Origin: Cristatella mucedo
Lineage: Eukaryota; Bryozoa; Phylactolaemata; Cristatellidae
Length of the DNA stretch: 64,000 nt
NCBI GenBank assembly: GCA_009760855.2
Contig: WPIO01000022.1
Location: forward strand, 1,514,501-1,578,500
Direction of reading: 5' to 3'
Position numbers and translations under genes: made by a program. The number at the start of each line of letters is the position of its first letter. Position 1 is the stretch's first letter. Of this stretch, positions 1 through 10,578 are shown piece after piece. The notes beneath the pieces are model-generated. The model was not told where the DNA came from. It made no database searches and saw nothing but the letters and a program-made list of their open reading frames with translations.

Positions 1-985
1 AACTGACTGCCTATTATATACGACTTTGGCCTGTATGCCACTTAACCAAACAATACTACGTAAGCGGTTCTTAGTCATTTTAATGCAGCAATTGCGAGTA
101 ATTTTTGGGCAGACATAATCTAGTCGAAGTACAACGGCAACTTATTAGTATAATATGCTACAGGAAACACGCCCAGCGATTTTTAGTAGATGAAGCGTAG
201 TACAAAAGTAGTTTAGATTACATGGTTTGGCTTAAGCTGAAGTTGTCATTAATGAATGGCTATCTGGTGAACTTTTGGAAATGAAGTGCTTCGTGGCACA
301 CCAGGAATCACGTGGTTCTGGCGTGTCTGGCGAGTCAGCATAGATCGAATGAGCGCGGTACAGAGAGCCACTCCCGCCACATTTGCTTGCTCGCCGGCAC
401 TCATAGTAAGCGAAGCGGTTATCCTCAGGGGACAGCCGGGGGGGGGGGGTGAGGACAGCCGCTTGGCAGCACAGCACATGACATGCCAAATCGAGCGTCA
501 GCTCTTCTCCTCGACTCGATCTCACTACGTTTCCTGTCTCGGCGCCCGTTGGAGCTGCTGCTTAGACGTCGCGCGTCCTCTTTCTGGCTCTGCATCGTCT
601 GCAGCACGCTTTGCACTCTGCATTAGCTTCCGTGGCCAGCGATCGCCTGAGGTCTACAGCTTGCCGCCCGCGAGAGGCGGATCTGACGAAAGGTTCGCTA
701 TGGTGTGCATTGCGACCTGTCAGTTACTTGAGCCACTGGAAAGAATCGGCAGCGACCTGCACGACGGCAGAGGCGTGAGCGCATTTACATCCACGAGAGC
801 TGCGAGATCGAGCGAGGAGAGCGAGCGCTGACGGCCGAGCAGCCAGCCGACGCTGAGTGCAAGCAATTCTGGATCCGGACCGGACCGCTAGACCTTTAAT
901 TGCATGCGGCTTCGGCCGCACTGAAAAAACATGACAGCTTACCAACTTGCCTTATCTACGGTTGGTACTCTGCTTGCTTCCGGTT
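1..985. other. Unassigned DNA
   Basis: No gene or known repeat is recognised. The stretch from about 480 to 860 is richer in GC and CpG than its surroundings. A G-run lies at about 439-448. Open frames here, such as a 181-codon one on the plus strand, are low-complexity and resemble no family I know. Confidence 0.5.
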
Positions 986-999
986 TCATGCCTTGCCAC

Positions 1000-1163
1000 T
1001 ACAAAGTTGGTCAGCCTAGGGATAAGGTGGCCGAAGCACTCCCAGCTCAGGTCACGAGTTCGATTTAAGCGAAGCATGTAATCCTTTATTGCCCACTGCA
1101 AGCGAAATTGATCGACGCTACGGCCCACGTGCTTGCTATAGAGATGAGGCTGTTGAATCAGCC
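1000..1163 (+). repeat. SINE-B copy (tRNA-derived)
   Basis: A tRNA-like head with an A-box-like stretch near 1010-1025 and a B box (gagttcgattt) at 1056-1066 is followed by a unique body. The body ends in the family's right-end motif aggctgttgaatcagcc near 1147-1163. The same right end, inverted, marks the copy at 3178. Degenerate copy; boundaries are approximate. Confidence 0.5.
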
Positions 1164-1191
1164 AACCGTTGGTTTGCCCCAGCGAGTAATG

Positions 1192-1332
1192 TGTCCCCAA
1201 CCAAGTTCAAGGTGAATGCATTTGACGAGCGAGGCCATGGGCTCGAGCCCCGTGGCATACGTGAAGCAACTGAATAGAGATCAAGTTCTTTTAGGGCACT
1301 ATCATAACGAATTATATATATATATATATATA
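1192..1332 (+). repeat. SINE-A copy with (TA)n tail
   Basis: The head carries the B-box-like gggctcgagcc. The 3' part has the SINE-A tail (ctgaatagagatcaagttct) followed by a TA microsatellite at 1313-1332. It matches the copies at 5094, 15985 and 59895 in order and orientation. Confidence 0.65.
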
Positions 1333-1335
1333 CTT

Positions 1336-2835
1336 TTACTTTTAGAAGGCCTTGTTACAAGCGCAGCTGTTTGAAGGGCTCTAGTCCTCCCCCTCTGGCC
1401 GGAAGGCAACCCAGAGACGGCTTACCCAAGGTAGCCGGGTGCGAACGTTGAACCGAAACCCCTCCTCTAGAAGTCTGGCCGCCCATCAATGGTGGTTGCA
1501 ATGAAAGCACGGAGGTGCTGTCGCGTTTACGGTGTGGTTCAAAGGAAGACACCTAGGAAAGGCACGCCTTCGATGCTTAGCATTAAGTTGTTTCTCTAGG
1601 AGGCTATCGCCATTTAATGAATAGGGCTGAAAAGGCCGGTACGGTAAGCAAGTCAAGTCAGTCAGCATTTGGGGAAGGTGTACTAACATTTTCTTTGGAG
1701 CAAGTGATCACATTGCTGGACGGGCGAAAAAGGTAAGTCTTTAAAAGGTCTAGATTGCTGCTGCTGAGCAGACGCGAATCGAGTTGTAGATAGGGTTAGA
1801 GTAGTCGGCATAGTGGCTCGTCATTGCCACGAAGCTTAATGAGCCCTCCATAGATTTATGTACAGGCATTTATTTGGAGAGGTCTGCGGAGCCTTTCCGG
1901 GCGATGCACCAAAGATTCGCACTGCATGCAAACTGCTAAAATTGCAAGCACTCATCTGTGATGATCACAAGGCTTCGGGTAAATGAGCGTCGTTCATGAC
2001 TGGATGCTCACGGATTGAATGCAAGACATGTGGTGGCAGTCCCATCTAGCAGGTCAACAAGCAGGCAGGCCTATAAGCATTGCAGGCAGGACACGGGGGG
2101 GGGGGGAGGGAGGGGCAGCGTTGGAAGTCACGAGTTCCATTACCGGCGTTGGTCTATCTCGTTAGCCTGCACCATCCACACAAGCTAACGCAATCGCTAA
2201 CTTTCGCCAGCTCATTCACCTTCATGAAATCAAGCGTCAGTAGTTTTGCCTCAATGCCGAACTACATGACCCCTAGAGATGTGCATCTTTCTACAGGTAG
2301 ACATAGACTAGTTCGGGACGATTCACCCTTTGTCAAGCGGGAGTAAACTGACTCATCGCTCGCGAAATAACAGTGCAACGTGGCACGGATTTTCAACATT
2401 CCCTGGCAGCCTACTCAATTGTAAGACGTCCGCGTGTTGTAATCGTCTTGAGATCGTGTTTCCAGACTGCTGACTTTATTAGCGATCACTGCTATTAGAA
2501 TCGGGCGAGTGCTTACCGATCGTGAGTTCTTAATTGTGTTAACAGCATAAGCTGCAATATCCACAGCCGGTGAGAGGCTATAAGTCTGCTGGGTTCGACG
2601 GTGTCATTACCCTCTGCACGCAAGAAGGTGCCATCTTATGGAAAATAGAAACCACAGTCTGCCTACACTTCTCGAGTATTTGCAGCTAATTCTACTAATT
2701 CCAGCTTAGCGTCTCAAGGTTCGGCATTCCAGCATTTAGCAACCACGCGTTAGTGCATTCTAGCAGTCAACTCATGAGGACGACTCTATAGCCTAGTTAG
2801 CACGTCGAAAAAAACATTAACAAGTATGACTCATT
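1336..2835. other. Unassigned DNA
   Basis: No exon or repeat family is recognised. A purine-rich block of G-runs lies at about 2094-2115. The region is A/T-richer toward 2830. Short open frames in it have no recognisable domain. Confidence 0.4.
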
Positions 2836-2837
2836 TG

Positions 2838-2985
2838 TGTAGCACCATAAGAGAACTGAGTCTCTATCCAAGGGCTTCACATATGCCGCAGGCTCAGCCC
2901 ACTACCTCGGTCGTTAAGCCGAGCACCCTCGACCTCGGTCAATTAAGGCGCACCTTAGACCCTGGGTCAAATCTGGGCGGCAGAA
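2838..2985 (-). repeat. SINE-A copy inserted beside a LINE-A 3' end
   Basis: This is the reverse complement of the SINE-A consensus: the tail hairpin at about 2840-2875 (agagaactgagtctctat), then the tRNA-like head with gcccactacctcggtc. It directly adjoins the plus-strand LINE-A 3' end at 2990-3094. Confidence 0.6.
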
Positions 2986-2989
2986 TCAG

Positions 2990-3094
2990 TCTGCTAGCCA
3001 CAATTAGAGTCAGTGTATTAGTCTTAAGTGCCTAGAAAGAGATTTAGTTCTCTGAGGTTGTTTTATCAAGTGTATTACTATTCTTATTATTATT
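2990..3094 (+). mobile_element. LINE-A 3' end fragment
   Basis: The fragment contains the LINE-A terminal motif (gcctagaaagagatttagtt, then ctctgagg) and ends in an imperfect ATT/TTA tail at about 3072-3094. Only about 100 bp remain, so this is a 5'-truncated copy or one cut by the neighbouring SINE. Confidence 0.6.
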
Positions 3095-3177
3095 AAGGGT
3101 CGTCGTTTCACTGACGTAGACAAGTGATCCCGGTCATTTCTTTTTTAAATCAATGCTGGGACTAAGAAAGCTATACT

Positions 3178-3325
3178 AGCTGATTCAACAGCCTATTTTG
3201 TATAGTGACAGAAGAGCCTTTACGGCTATCACCACCCCTTGCAGCAGCAATAAAGGATCGCCACCGAAGAATTCGAGCCCACGACCTCGGTCGTGAAAAG
3301 CAAGCCTTAACCTAGTGTGCAACCG
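3178..3325 (-). repeat. SINE-B copy
   Basis: The element begins with the inverted SINE-B right end (ctgattcaacagcct). It contains the conserved internal gagccttacggctatcacc-like block and a B box read on the minus strand (gggctcgaatt, 3269-3279), and finishes in the tRNA-like 5' part. It aligns with the copies at 38771 and 46285. Confidence 0.6.
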
Positions 3326-4281
3326 CCGACATATGTGTGTAGTGCTATACAAGCTGGCTGACGACAGGACTACATGTAACTTCTTTCAAACCAAGCAGGC
3401 TTCAATCCTAGCAGGTTTGAGAACTTCAAGGAGCACACGGATCCAATCCACCTCACCCAAGATATTCGTTTCGCTGTGTGAAGTAAAGCCTTGTGTTATC
3501 AGCACGACACGTGGATAGATATGCGTGCTGTGTGCGTTGAATACTCCACACAATTTATATCATGTTATTGAATACTCCTTGCCATGCATATTCCATATCT
3601 TTTATTTGCTTGGCCATTTGAATAGTGTGTCATCAGATGATAGTGCTACATTACTTATTGCTATTACTGAATGTTGAACGAAAAGGTTTAATTGAAGATG
3701 GACGTTTGCTAAAGGCATGTTTGTATGCAAGAGAAGCCACAGTTTTATCATTGATATATATATATATATATATATATAGTCTTACTGTATTTTTTTTTAA
3801 CGAGCAATCACTTTGGTAGTTACTGCCAACGTGAAAACGTGACCCATTCGTAAGCATAGCACTCACTTTCTAGTGCAAATAGCTCGAGGTTACTCAATAT
3901 CTGTCTCTTGGTTTATTGGGATTTCATCTGTGTCTCTTACCGTTTGTGTTTCTCTTACCGCCTGTACCTGTTTCTGTAGCGTGTTCAAGTCTATATTTGT
4001 GTGTGTACATGTGAGTTACTTACAATGTCTTTAGTGAGAGCTCTCCTTTTTCATGTTCAGTGATGCCGAACCTGTGGTACGGCATCCTGACTTCCGGCTC
4101 TTCGCCTGCATGAACCCAGCGACCGACGTTGGCAAAAGAGATCTGCCACCTGGCATTAGGAATTGGTGGGTTCACGGAGTCACATTTTGTCCTTGCAATA
4201 TGGACTTTAGAGTGCTAAACTCTTCCGAACAGCTACAGAGTAAAGGATTGAGCCAAAAGCTAAATTCAATTATAAGAATCA
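3326..4281. other. AT-rich intergenic DNA with (TA)n
   Basis: No gene is recognised. A TA microsatellite lies at 3753-3778. This is the downstream flank of the minus-strand methyltransferase gene. Confidence 0.5.
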
Positions 4282-4287
4282 TTTATT
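4282..4287 (-). promoter_or_regulatory. Candidate polyadenylation signal AATAAA
   Basis: On the minus strand AATAAA begins four bases after the stop codon of the methyltransferase gene (4292-4294). If used, it would give a very short 3' UTR. No transcript data are available to confirm it. Confidence 0.4.
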
Positions 4288-4291
4288 TTGC

Positions 4292-4582
4292 TTACAAGGC
4301 AATGTCGTTCAAGAAGTTTTCATCATCCAAACTCTCTTGGTCTCCTGCTTCCTGCTGCATCGGCAGTGGCACGGTATCTAAGCTGCGAGCCATCGGCATA
4401 TCTCTGTCCGAGAGTCTTTCTCCTTTCTTCATGACATATACAAAGTAGTGAAAACCATCACCGAAAGGCGTCGTCTGTATTGACCAGTCGTAACCTTCTT
4501 TGGCATATAAAGGTTTCCTGAAATGAGGCTGTGCAAAAGTCACAGAAATAAACTTCCCACTCGATTTCAGCACTGTGCTTAC
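4292..4582 (-). CDS. EEF1AKMT4: EEF1AKMT4-like lysine methyltransferase, exon 3 (last)
   Basis: This terminal exon encodes 96 residues and a stop. It starts after an acceptor (ctgtag) at codon phase 0 with VSTVLKSSGKFISVTFAQPH, the conserved strand after the substrate loop of the METTL12/EEF1AKMT4 fold. It continues with HFRKPLYA and a GFHYFVYVMKKG block typical of the C-terminus of this family. The tail is acidic (DDENFLNDIAL). Joined to 6364-6647 and 12873-13029 it gives a 243-residue protein, close to the roughly 255 residues of vertebrate EEF1AKMT4. By family, the enzyme methylates a lysine of translation factor eEF1A using S-adenosylmethionine. In vertebrates the same domain is also found fused in ECE2 transcripts; no peptidase sequence is visible here. 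Confidence 0.88.
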   Translation of the reverse strand, partial: VSTVLKSSGKFISVTFAQPHFRKPLYAKEGYDWSIQTTPFGDGFHYFVYVMKKGERLSDRDMPMARSLDTVPLPMQQEAGDQESLDDENFLNDIAL

Positions 4583-5093
4583 CTACAGTAAGAAAGTAAA
4601 AGCTTTGGAACGCCACACACACACATGAAATCAAGGGCTCGCGGTCTCGACTTGTAATACAAGCTCTCTCGGTACGAGGAAAAACCCCGTTCCTACCAAA
4701 AGGTTAATGTAATCAAGCAACTGCTAAAGCTCGTCAACGCATCAAGCTATTTTATTACTTGATGTGTGTGATGCACGTGATGGTTTGTAGACAACGACGA
4801 ACAGCAAAAAGCAGGCTTGCTTTCGATTAGCAACACTCAAGGAAAGACCCAAAGCTGCAATTGACATACGTGCCACCACTCACTACACTAATAGCAGACA
4901 TAACCTTACGCTTTCTAGCAAGTTACCTGTGCAACGTACTCCTAAATAATTCAAAATCCTACGAGCTGACACATCATGCAAGTGCCTGATAATATAGGAT
5001 ATACAGGTAGTGTTCTCCGAAGGCTGCTAAGCATTGAACACAGAAGCAGTCGGTATATAATCATAATATTAACAATACATTTTTATACCATGT

Positions 5094-5240
5094 ATAAGGG
5101 TTAAGGTGCTCACCTCGAACCACAGTCAAGGAAGGGAATGTATTTGATGGCCGAGGTCGTGGGCTCAAGCACCGCGGCTAATGTGAAGCATCTGAATAGG
5201 GATTAAGTTCTCTTACGGTGTCACACATATGAATTATATT
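5094..5240 (+). repeat. SINE-A copy
   Basis: The head aagggttaaggtgctcacct is followed by an inserted or expanded stretch, a B-box-like gggctcaagca, and the tail (ctgaatagggattaagttct, then cttacggtg and tgaattatatt). It lies antisense within intron 2 of the methyltransferase gene. Confidence 0.6.
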
Positions 5241-5952
5241 TTGTTGATGCAGCACTGTCAGAAACCCCTTAACACAGTAAACTCAGTTTTCGGGCTAGGC
5301 AATACATGCAGCCGACCAGGAAGTTCGAATACTTACTGGAGAAAGGTCTGACCTTTGCACTACAACAGTATTCCAAAATGTGATGAAGATTAGCACGCTA
5401 CAAATATCGGGAAACCCAAAAAGACGCCATTAACTTCAAAAATGGCAAATCCGTTCGATGAAACCATCAAATTTTGCCCGTTTTATAGATAAGCCTACGA
5501 GTAAGACTACTATAGCCGCCCAAGAGGACGAGCTCAAATAACTCTTGACTGGCCCGAGTTCCTAGATGCTCCGGAGCTTTGGTATGTGATCTGGCAAGAT
5601 CACATTTAAAATTAGGGGGTTCAAAAAGTCTTTGCGAATGTGTGCAGGTTGAAAAGATAGCTGTTTAGTGAACCTCCATTAAAAACCAAAGCCTCAATGT
5701 GGGCTACATATTCGTGTCTTACGACAAGAAACATCTGGCAGCAAAAACACCAAGTACTGTATATAATAACAACTACAAAAAACGAGCCTAAACTGAGATT
5801 CTCAAGGAGCTGCCGGATTTAAAGTGTATGTATGGTGCTACAGAGAAATGCAACGAGCAAATCGAAATCAATCGTTGTATTTCGAGCTTTAGAGTGAGAG
5901 CATAGCCGAAGGGTCTCCTGGGCTTTAGGCTGATATTACGTCCTAGCCCGAG

Positions 5953-6066
5953 TTCATCGGCCTGTTCTGGCAATAACTATGCATAATCAATCATGCACAA
6001 TCAACTTCATTCATCGGCCTGTTCTGGCAATAACTATGCATAATCAATCATGCACAATCAACTTCG
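5953..6066. repeat. 57-bp tandem duplication, two copies
   Basis: The unit beginning ttcatcggcctgttctggca occurs at 5953-6009 and again at 6010-6066, identical except for the last base. The near-identity indicates a recent duplication or an assembly artefact. Confidence 0.9.
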
Positions 6067-6363
6067 TTCCTTGATGAATATGGTTTAAGTCGGAACAGCT
6101 GAAGGCAGTGTTCTGCCACAATTCCATGTAGTCGAAAGCTGCTAAATACCTGTTAATGATCACGAAGACAGGATCCAACCAAGCTGACCGAAAATCAACA
6201 CACGACTTGCACAGCTGTTCCAGCTTCCGGATGCTGCAGGGGCATTTCTGTGCCCACTCCCTCCACTACTCGGCCATCACGACTGAGTATCCGAACACTA
6301 TATCGACTGCTGTTCGACTTCAAGAGGCAATGCTCAACCAGGGCACTCGCCTGGCTCACTCAC

Positions 6364-6647
6364 CTGTCGGCAGACACTGTCCACTAACGATTGTCCCTCT
6401 GGGGACACTTGCCAAGGGTCTTTTTCACCAACGAGCAGCGCATCTAGAGTGCCCTTTTCTAGCACAACGTCGAAGGAGGACGGTGCAAAGCTGAGTTCAG
6501 TAATATCCATCACGAGCCACACCATGCCATTGCAGTGAGAGCACCCCCGTCTCATGTTCTCGATGACTACAGTTGAGTAGTCAACGTTGGTTATGTTCAC
6601 GAAGCCATCGTTGTACATCTCCTCGGACATAGAACTGTTGCCACATC
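6364..6647 (-). CDS. EEF1AKMT4: EEF1AKMT4-like lysine methyltransferase, exon 2
   Basis: This internal exon of 284 nt starts after acceptor cctttag and ends at donor CAG|gtgagt. With the last base of exon 1 its first two bases complete the glycine of the SAM-binding motif ILGCGNS (motif I). It continues with VDYSTVVIENM, whose aspartate is expected to bind the SAM ribose, then MDITELSF and FDVVLEKGTLDALLVGEKDP. The last is a signature of the EEF1AKMT4/METTL13 group, where the FDVVLEKGTLDAL strand-loop forms the catalytic face. Reading frame and order agree with the neighbouring exons, and no stops or frameshifts are seen. The gene looks functional. Confidence 0.9.
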
Positions 6648-6848
6648 CTAAAGGGGTGTACAAATCCTGTTAGTCAAAGAAGATATTAAGAAGCCCCCAC
6701 CCTATATGTATTTAATGCAAGGGGCACAATACATGTGCATGTAAAGGATAATATCCCAGCAACGTACAAATGCATCACGCACGAATAACTAAAAGTATCC
6801 ATCCAACCATTGGTGAGAAGAAACTCGATCTTTCTGCCACTGTCAGTA

Positions 6849-6858
6849 TACACACACA

Positions 6859-6896
<38 letters not shown>

Positions 6897-6902
6897 ACAC
6901 AC

Positions 6903-6942
<40 letters not shown>

Positions 6943-6987
6943 TACGCAATACACACATACACACACACAATACACACACACACACAC
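6849..6987. repeat. (CA)n microsatellite
   Basis: A cytosine-adenine dinucleotide array of about 140 bp with a few interruptions (aatac, taacac). Open frames across it encode only His-Thr or Cys-Val runs and are not genes. Confidence 0.95.
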
Positions 6988-7924
6988 GGGGATCTCAATG
7001 AGTTCATATGCACTGGCAAGGCAGTGAATCGCGGTAGGCCAAATTACAAACAGAATCATTCAATGACAAACGAGCAACTCATGGTGTCATAAACAGCAGC
7101 TGAAAAGCAGCTGATATAGCAAAGGCATGCCAAAATCAATGCACTACTTCCTCCCCCCCCCACCGGGGACATGGGTCTATTACACGGAGTTGGGGCAATA
7201 CCAGCAACTCAAAGCAATAAGGAAGACATGGTTCCTAAGTTCAAAATGCTAACGGCACAAAAAAGCAAACTGTTACTCTATCAACTGGTATCACTGGCGA
7301 GAACTACGACTGCAGCCGGCTGCAAAGACACGATCGACAAGGCACGACATGCGTCAATGCATAGCAAGTGTAAGACGCTGAGAGCACGCGTAATCAGCGT
7401 AAGCAAGTTAGCAGCAACTGGCTGAATGAGGCACTGTAGCTGCAGGCAATGAGTAATCAGCCAAACAATTTCCTACTCTCATTAGTTGTTTCAAGTACTG
7501 CCCTTTGCCCTCCAAATGCTACTGTGTGTGTGAGTGGGTGTTGGTTCGTTGGAGTTGCCATAGTTTTCCTGTTAATGTCATGGCATCTCGCTACCATCCG
7601 AGTCTGGCCACCCTTATTTAAGGAGTCCATATACAACTGACAGAGAATATCTTGACCCAACATACCCACGAGCCCAACAGCACTATCGACACTGTAAGTA
7701 AGAAAACTGGCCAAACAAGCCAAATGAGGATGGTGCATTGGAGTCGATGCAGCACAGCAGACTCAGACCTGCAAAGCGCATCCTAAGGTGACTCAGCCGA
7801 TCTAACATTGTGCAAACGGTGTAGACTGGCATGACAGGGAGCCTCCATCGACTTTGCACGTTGCAGAACCAGGCGGCGAAATCTTAGTACAAGGGTCAAT
7901 TGCAAAGAGGTCAGCAAGCCTCTG

Positions 7925-8035
7925 CATCTCAGCCCAGGGGTAAGGTGCTTGCACTTCATGACCCCGATCGTAAGTTTGAAAGGCTACTACGCTGCTACAT
8001 AAAAGAGTCAGTCTAATCAGAGAACGTTTGCTCTT
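7925..8035 (+). repeat. Degenerate SINE-B-like copy
   Basis: The A-box-like start (cagcccaggggtaaggtgct) and the layout resemble SINE-B heads at 1000 and 54530. The B-box region (gtaagtttgaaaggct) is decayed. It lies just downstream of the NUBPL stop codon. Confidence 0.35.
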
Positions 8036-8279
8036 TTTTTATATAGATTTCAGGCAATCAAATGATTACTAGAGAACAAAGCGCTACCACTCCAAGTACA
8101 TCCTTATATTGGTGCAATTGTACGCCGCCGGTGGTGCCAATAAAAGCAGATTTGCAAGGAATCCCAAGGACGAACTCGTGTGCCTGCATGGCACAGTACC
8201 GAGAGCCTCTGTGTGCAGACAAGACGTGGGGGCCGAGTCCACAGCGCCTCTGCCACCGTGTCAAGCCATGCTGCCGCCT

Positions 8280-9335
8280 TTAGGCAGGGAAGAGTTTCGC
8301 TAACACCTTGGCAGCCATTTCGAGATACGCCTGCGCTGCTGCGCCATTCGGCTGCGTGACGACAACGGGCCGCCCCGTGTCCGAGGCTTTGCGCACGTCC
8401 ACCGCCAGCGGAATGTCGGCGAGCAGGTCGACGCCGAGCTCGGCGGCCAGCCGCTTCGCACCGTCACTGCCGAACAGGTGCTCCGTGTGGCCGCACGACG
8501 GGCAGCTGTAGGCGCTCATGTTCTGCACGACGCCCAGCACGGGCACGCCCACCGAGCGGTACAGCTCGGCGCCGCGGCGCGCGTCGGCCAGGGCCACGTC
8601 CTGCGGCGTCGTCACGATGACGGCGCCGTCGATGGGCACCGTCTGCGTAAGCGACAGGTGCGCGTCACCCGTGCCCGGCGGCATGTCGACGACGAGCACG
8701 TCGAGCGGGCCCCAGGCAACCTTGCGCGTGAGCCGCTCGATGGCTGACATGACCATGAGGCCGCGCCAGACGATCGGCGCCTTGTCGGCGACAAGAAAGC
8801 CCATCGACATGCACTTGACGCCAAAGTTCTGCAGCGGCACCATCAGGCCCTGCGCTGTCACGGCCGGCTCGAGGGCTGCGGTGCCGGCGTCGCCGCCCGC
8901 TGCCAAGCCCATCATGAGCGGCACAGACGGGCCGTGCACATCGGCGTCCAGAAGCCCGACACGCTTGTCGCGAGCCAGCGCTTTCAGCGACAGGGCCAGG
9001 TTGACAGCCGTCGTGGACTTGCCCACTCCGCCCTTGCCCGAAGCTACGACGATCGTGCGAGCAACGCCGGCTATGGGAAACTTTTTGGGCAGTCCTCTCG
9101 CTGCCGCCGCTGTGGTGGCGGCGGCGGCCGTCCCGCCGGCAGCCGGGCTCTTCCCTGGGCGCGCAGTAGATTCGACTGCTCCCGCTGCTGCAGCGCCGCC
9201 GGAGCTGCACGACGTGCTCTGCGGGGCATATTGCTCGGCTCGGAAAAGGCTGAGCGTAAAAGGAGGGCGCCCAACAGCGGTCGCAGGTTGCAGTCTCGCA
9301 GTTCGGATTAACAAGCCCAGAGATGACAGGGCCAT
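8280..9335 (-). CDS. NUBPL: NUBPL-like mitochondrial Fe-S cluster P-loop ATPase, intronless
   Basis: A single uninterrupted 351-codon frame encodes a Mrp/NBP35-family P-loop ATPase. By family (NUBPL/Ind1) it loads iron-sulfur clusters into mitochondrial respiratory complex I. The N-terminus (residues 1-40) is arginine-containing and lacks early acidic residues, as expected for a mitochondrial presequence. A low-complexity Ala/Gly/Ser linker runs from about 42 to 80. The deviant Walker A motif GKGGVGKS is at about 100-107, [10 protein letters not shown] at 130-139, [12 protein letters not shown] at 189-200, the MPPGTGD loop at 218-224 and the CPSC cluster-binding pair at 278-281. Length is slightly above the roughly 320 of vertebrate NUBPL because of the linker. 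The gene lies wholly inside intron 1 of the methyltransferase gene on the same strand and has no introns, unlike the multi-exon NUBPL of most animals. The long frame on the opposite strand is a GC-rich shadow. Confidence 0.93.
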   Translation of the reverse strand: MALSSLGLLIRTARLQPATAVGRPPFTLSLFRAEQYAPQSTSCSSGGAAAAGAVESTARPGKSPAAGGTAAAATTAAAARGLPKKFPIAGVARTIVVASGKGGVGKSTTAVNLALSLKALARDKRVGLLDADVHGPSVPLMMGLAAGGDAGTAALEPAVTAQGLMVPLQNFGVKCMSMGFLVADKAPIVWRGLMVMSAIERLTRKVAWGPLDVLVVDMPPGTGDAHLSLTQTVPIDGAVIVTTPQDVALADARRGAELYRSVGVPVLGVVQNMSAYSCPSCGHTEHLFGSDGAKRLAAELGVDLLADIPLAVDVRKASDTGRPVVVTQPNGAAAQAYLEMAAKVLAKLFPA

Positions 9336-10578
9336 TGCAACACGCGGCGTCGAGCCGAGTACTACCGTCAGTAGGCCGGTCGAAAGTGTGCCGCTGCAAT
9401 AAAGGCAAACAGCTACGGCTAAGCAGTATGCCTTGCCTACACGTGACTACACTCTAGGAAATGAACAAGAATGATTCGCTACATAGATCTGGACTGCAGT
9501 CGCTACTTCATTACAGGTTCAATTACCGCATATCCGGGAGCTGTTGCTCAGTAAAAAATCAAACAAAAGAACTTCTTTGAAAGAAGGTTTTTGGAATGGA
9601 ATCACCAACAAGTGAAGGGTAACATTGCAGCAAAACATTTCCTTTTTGAAAGCAGGACGAAAATCTGCATTGCGATGCTGAGTGCTGACTTGATGACACA
9701 AAGGCAATGAGCCACAATACCACGCGGCGAATTCGTACACACGGACATGCTCATGCATATGCATACATAAACACACGCGCCTGCACACGGCATGCACTCT
9801 CGCATGCACTTCTTCAATTCGCACCAATACAGAGGCGCAAAAACATGCATAAAGACCTAGTGAGAACACAGTAACCATGGTACTTTTCGAGCGCTCTAAA
9901 CTGAGACACGTATGGATTTTGTTAGGCTAGAATTCACAAACTAGCCACTTGCATTTTATTATCACAATCACTGTTACAGCAGTTACACTAAAAGTGAAGG
10001 GGCTGATAACCACCAAGGCTCTCCTGCTGCTAAAAAATAGATATGCAGCTGTTGATCAGCCAACCTTTACTTTTAGACATTTCTTGTGCTTTATACAAAG
10101 AGAAAGGGGGGCTGCCACGTGTCTAATTGGCCTGGTTCAGGAATACACACCTAGCAGAGATCTCTGAGCATTAAGTTGTCACACACTAGCTGTTCCACTA
10201 AACATCCTTAAGCCTGGCGGAGCAAAGTGTTTTCTGTCTATCGAGATGCTGTGCATTCGAAATCGTTACAAGGACAAAATCTGCAGTTCATTTCAGTGCA
10301 AGCCATCCAGACTGACTTGAAGACTAACTGCTCCAAATTACACACACACATACACACTATCCTAGGACTTGGTCTTTCACGGTACGATCAGAGTCAAGCA
10401 GGCCAATATCAGACAATGTTAAACAACAGCAGCAAAATATAACAGGTATTATAAAACCATCAACAAAACAATTGCACATAGTAAGAACTAAAACAAGACA
10501 ACATTTTGGGTGCTTAAATAATGCGTACCGAAGCCAAATTGATCAAATCACTTAAAAAAGAGTTTTGTAACTCTCTCT
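9336..10578. other. Intronic DNA upstream of NUBPL
   Basis: This presumably contains the NUBPL promoter, but no TATA box or other clear element is recognised. The rest is A/T-rich with no gene or identifiable repeat. Confidence 0.4.

Larger units (their letters stand above)
4583..6363 (-). other. Intron 2 of the EEF1AKMT4-like gene
   Basis: GT-AG intron of 1.8 kb, phase 0. It holds a plus-strand SINE-A copy (5094-5240) and a two-copy 57-bp tandem duplication (5953-6066). I recognise nothing else in it. Confidence 0.75.

Noticed and set aside
286-831. 181-codon plus-strand frame
   Set aside because: It spans a G-run, has no recognisable domain and lacks splice or promoter context.
4600-4700. 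tRNA- or SINE-like box in the methyltransferase intron (ggctcgcggtctcgacttg)
   Set aside because: No matching A box or family tail; not assignable.
8518-9402. 294-codon plus-strand frame
   Set aside because: Shadow of the GC-rich NUBPL coding strand. Its translation has no domain, whereas the minus strand has all family motifs.
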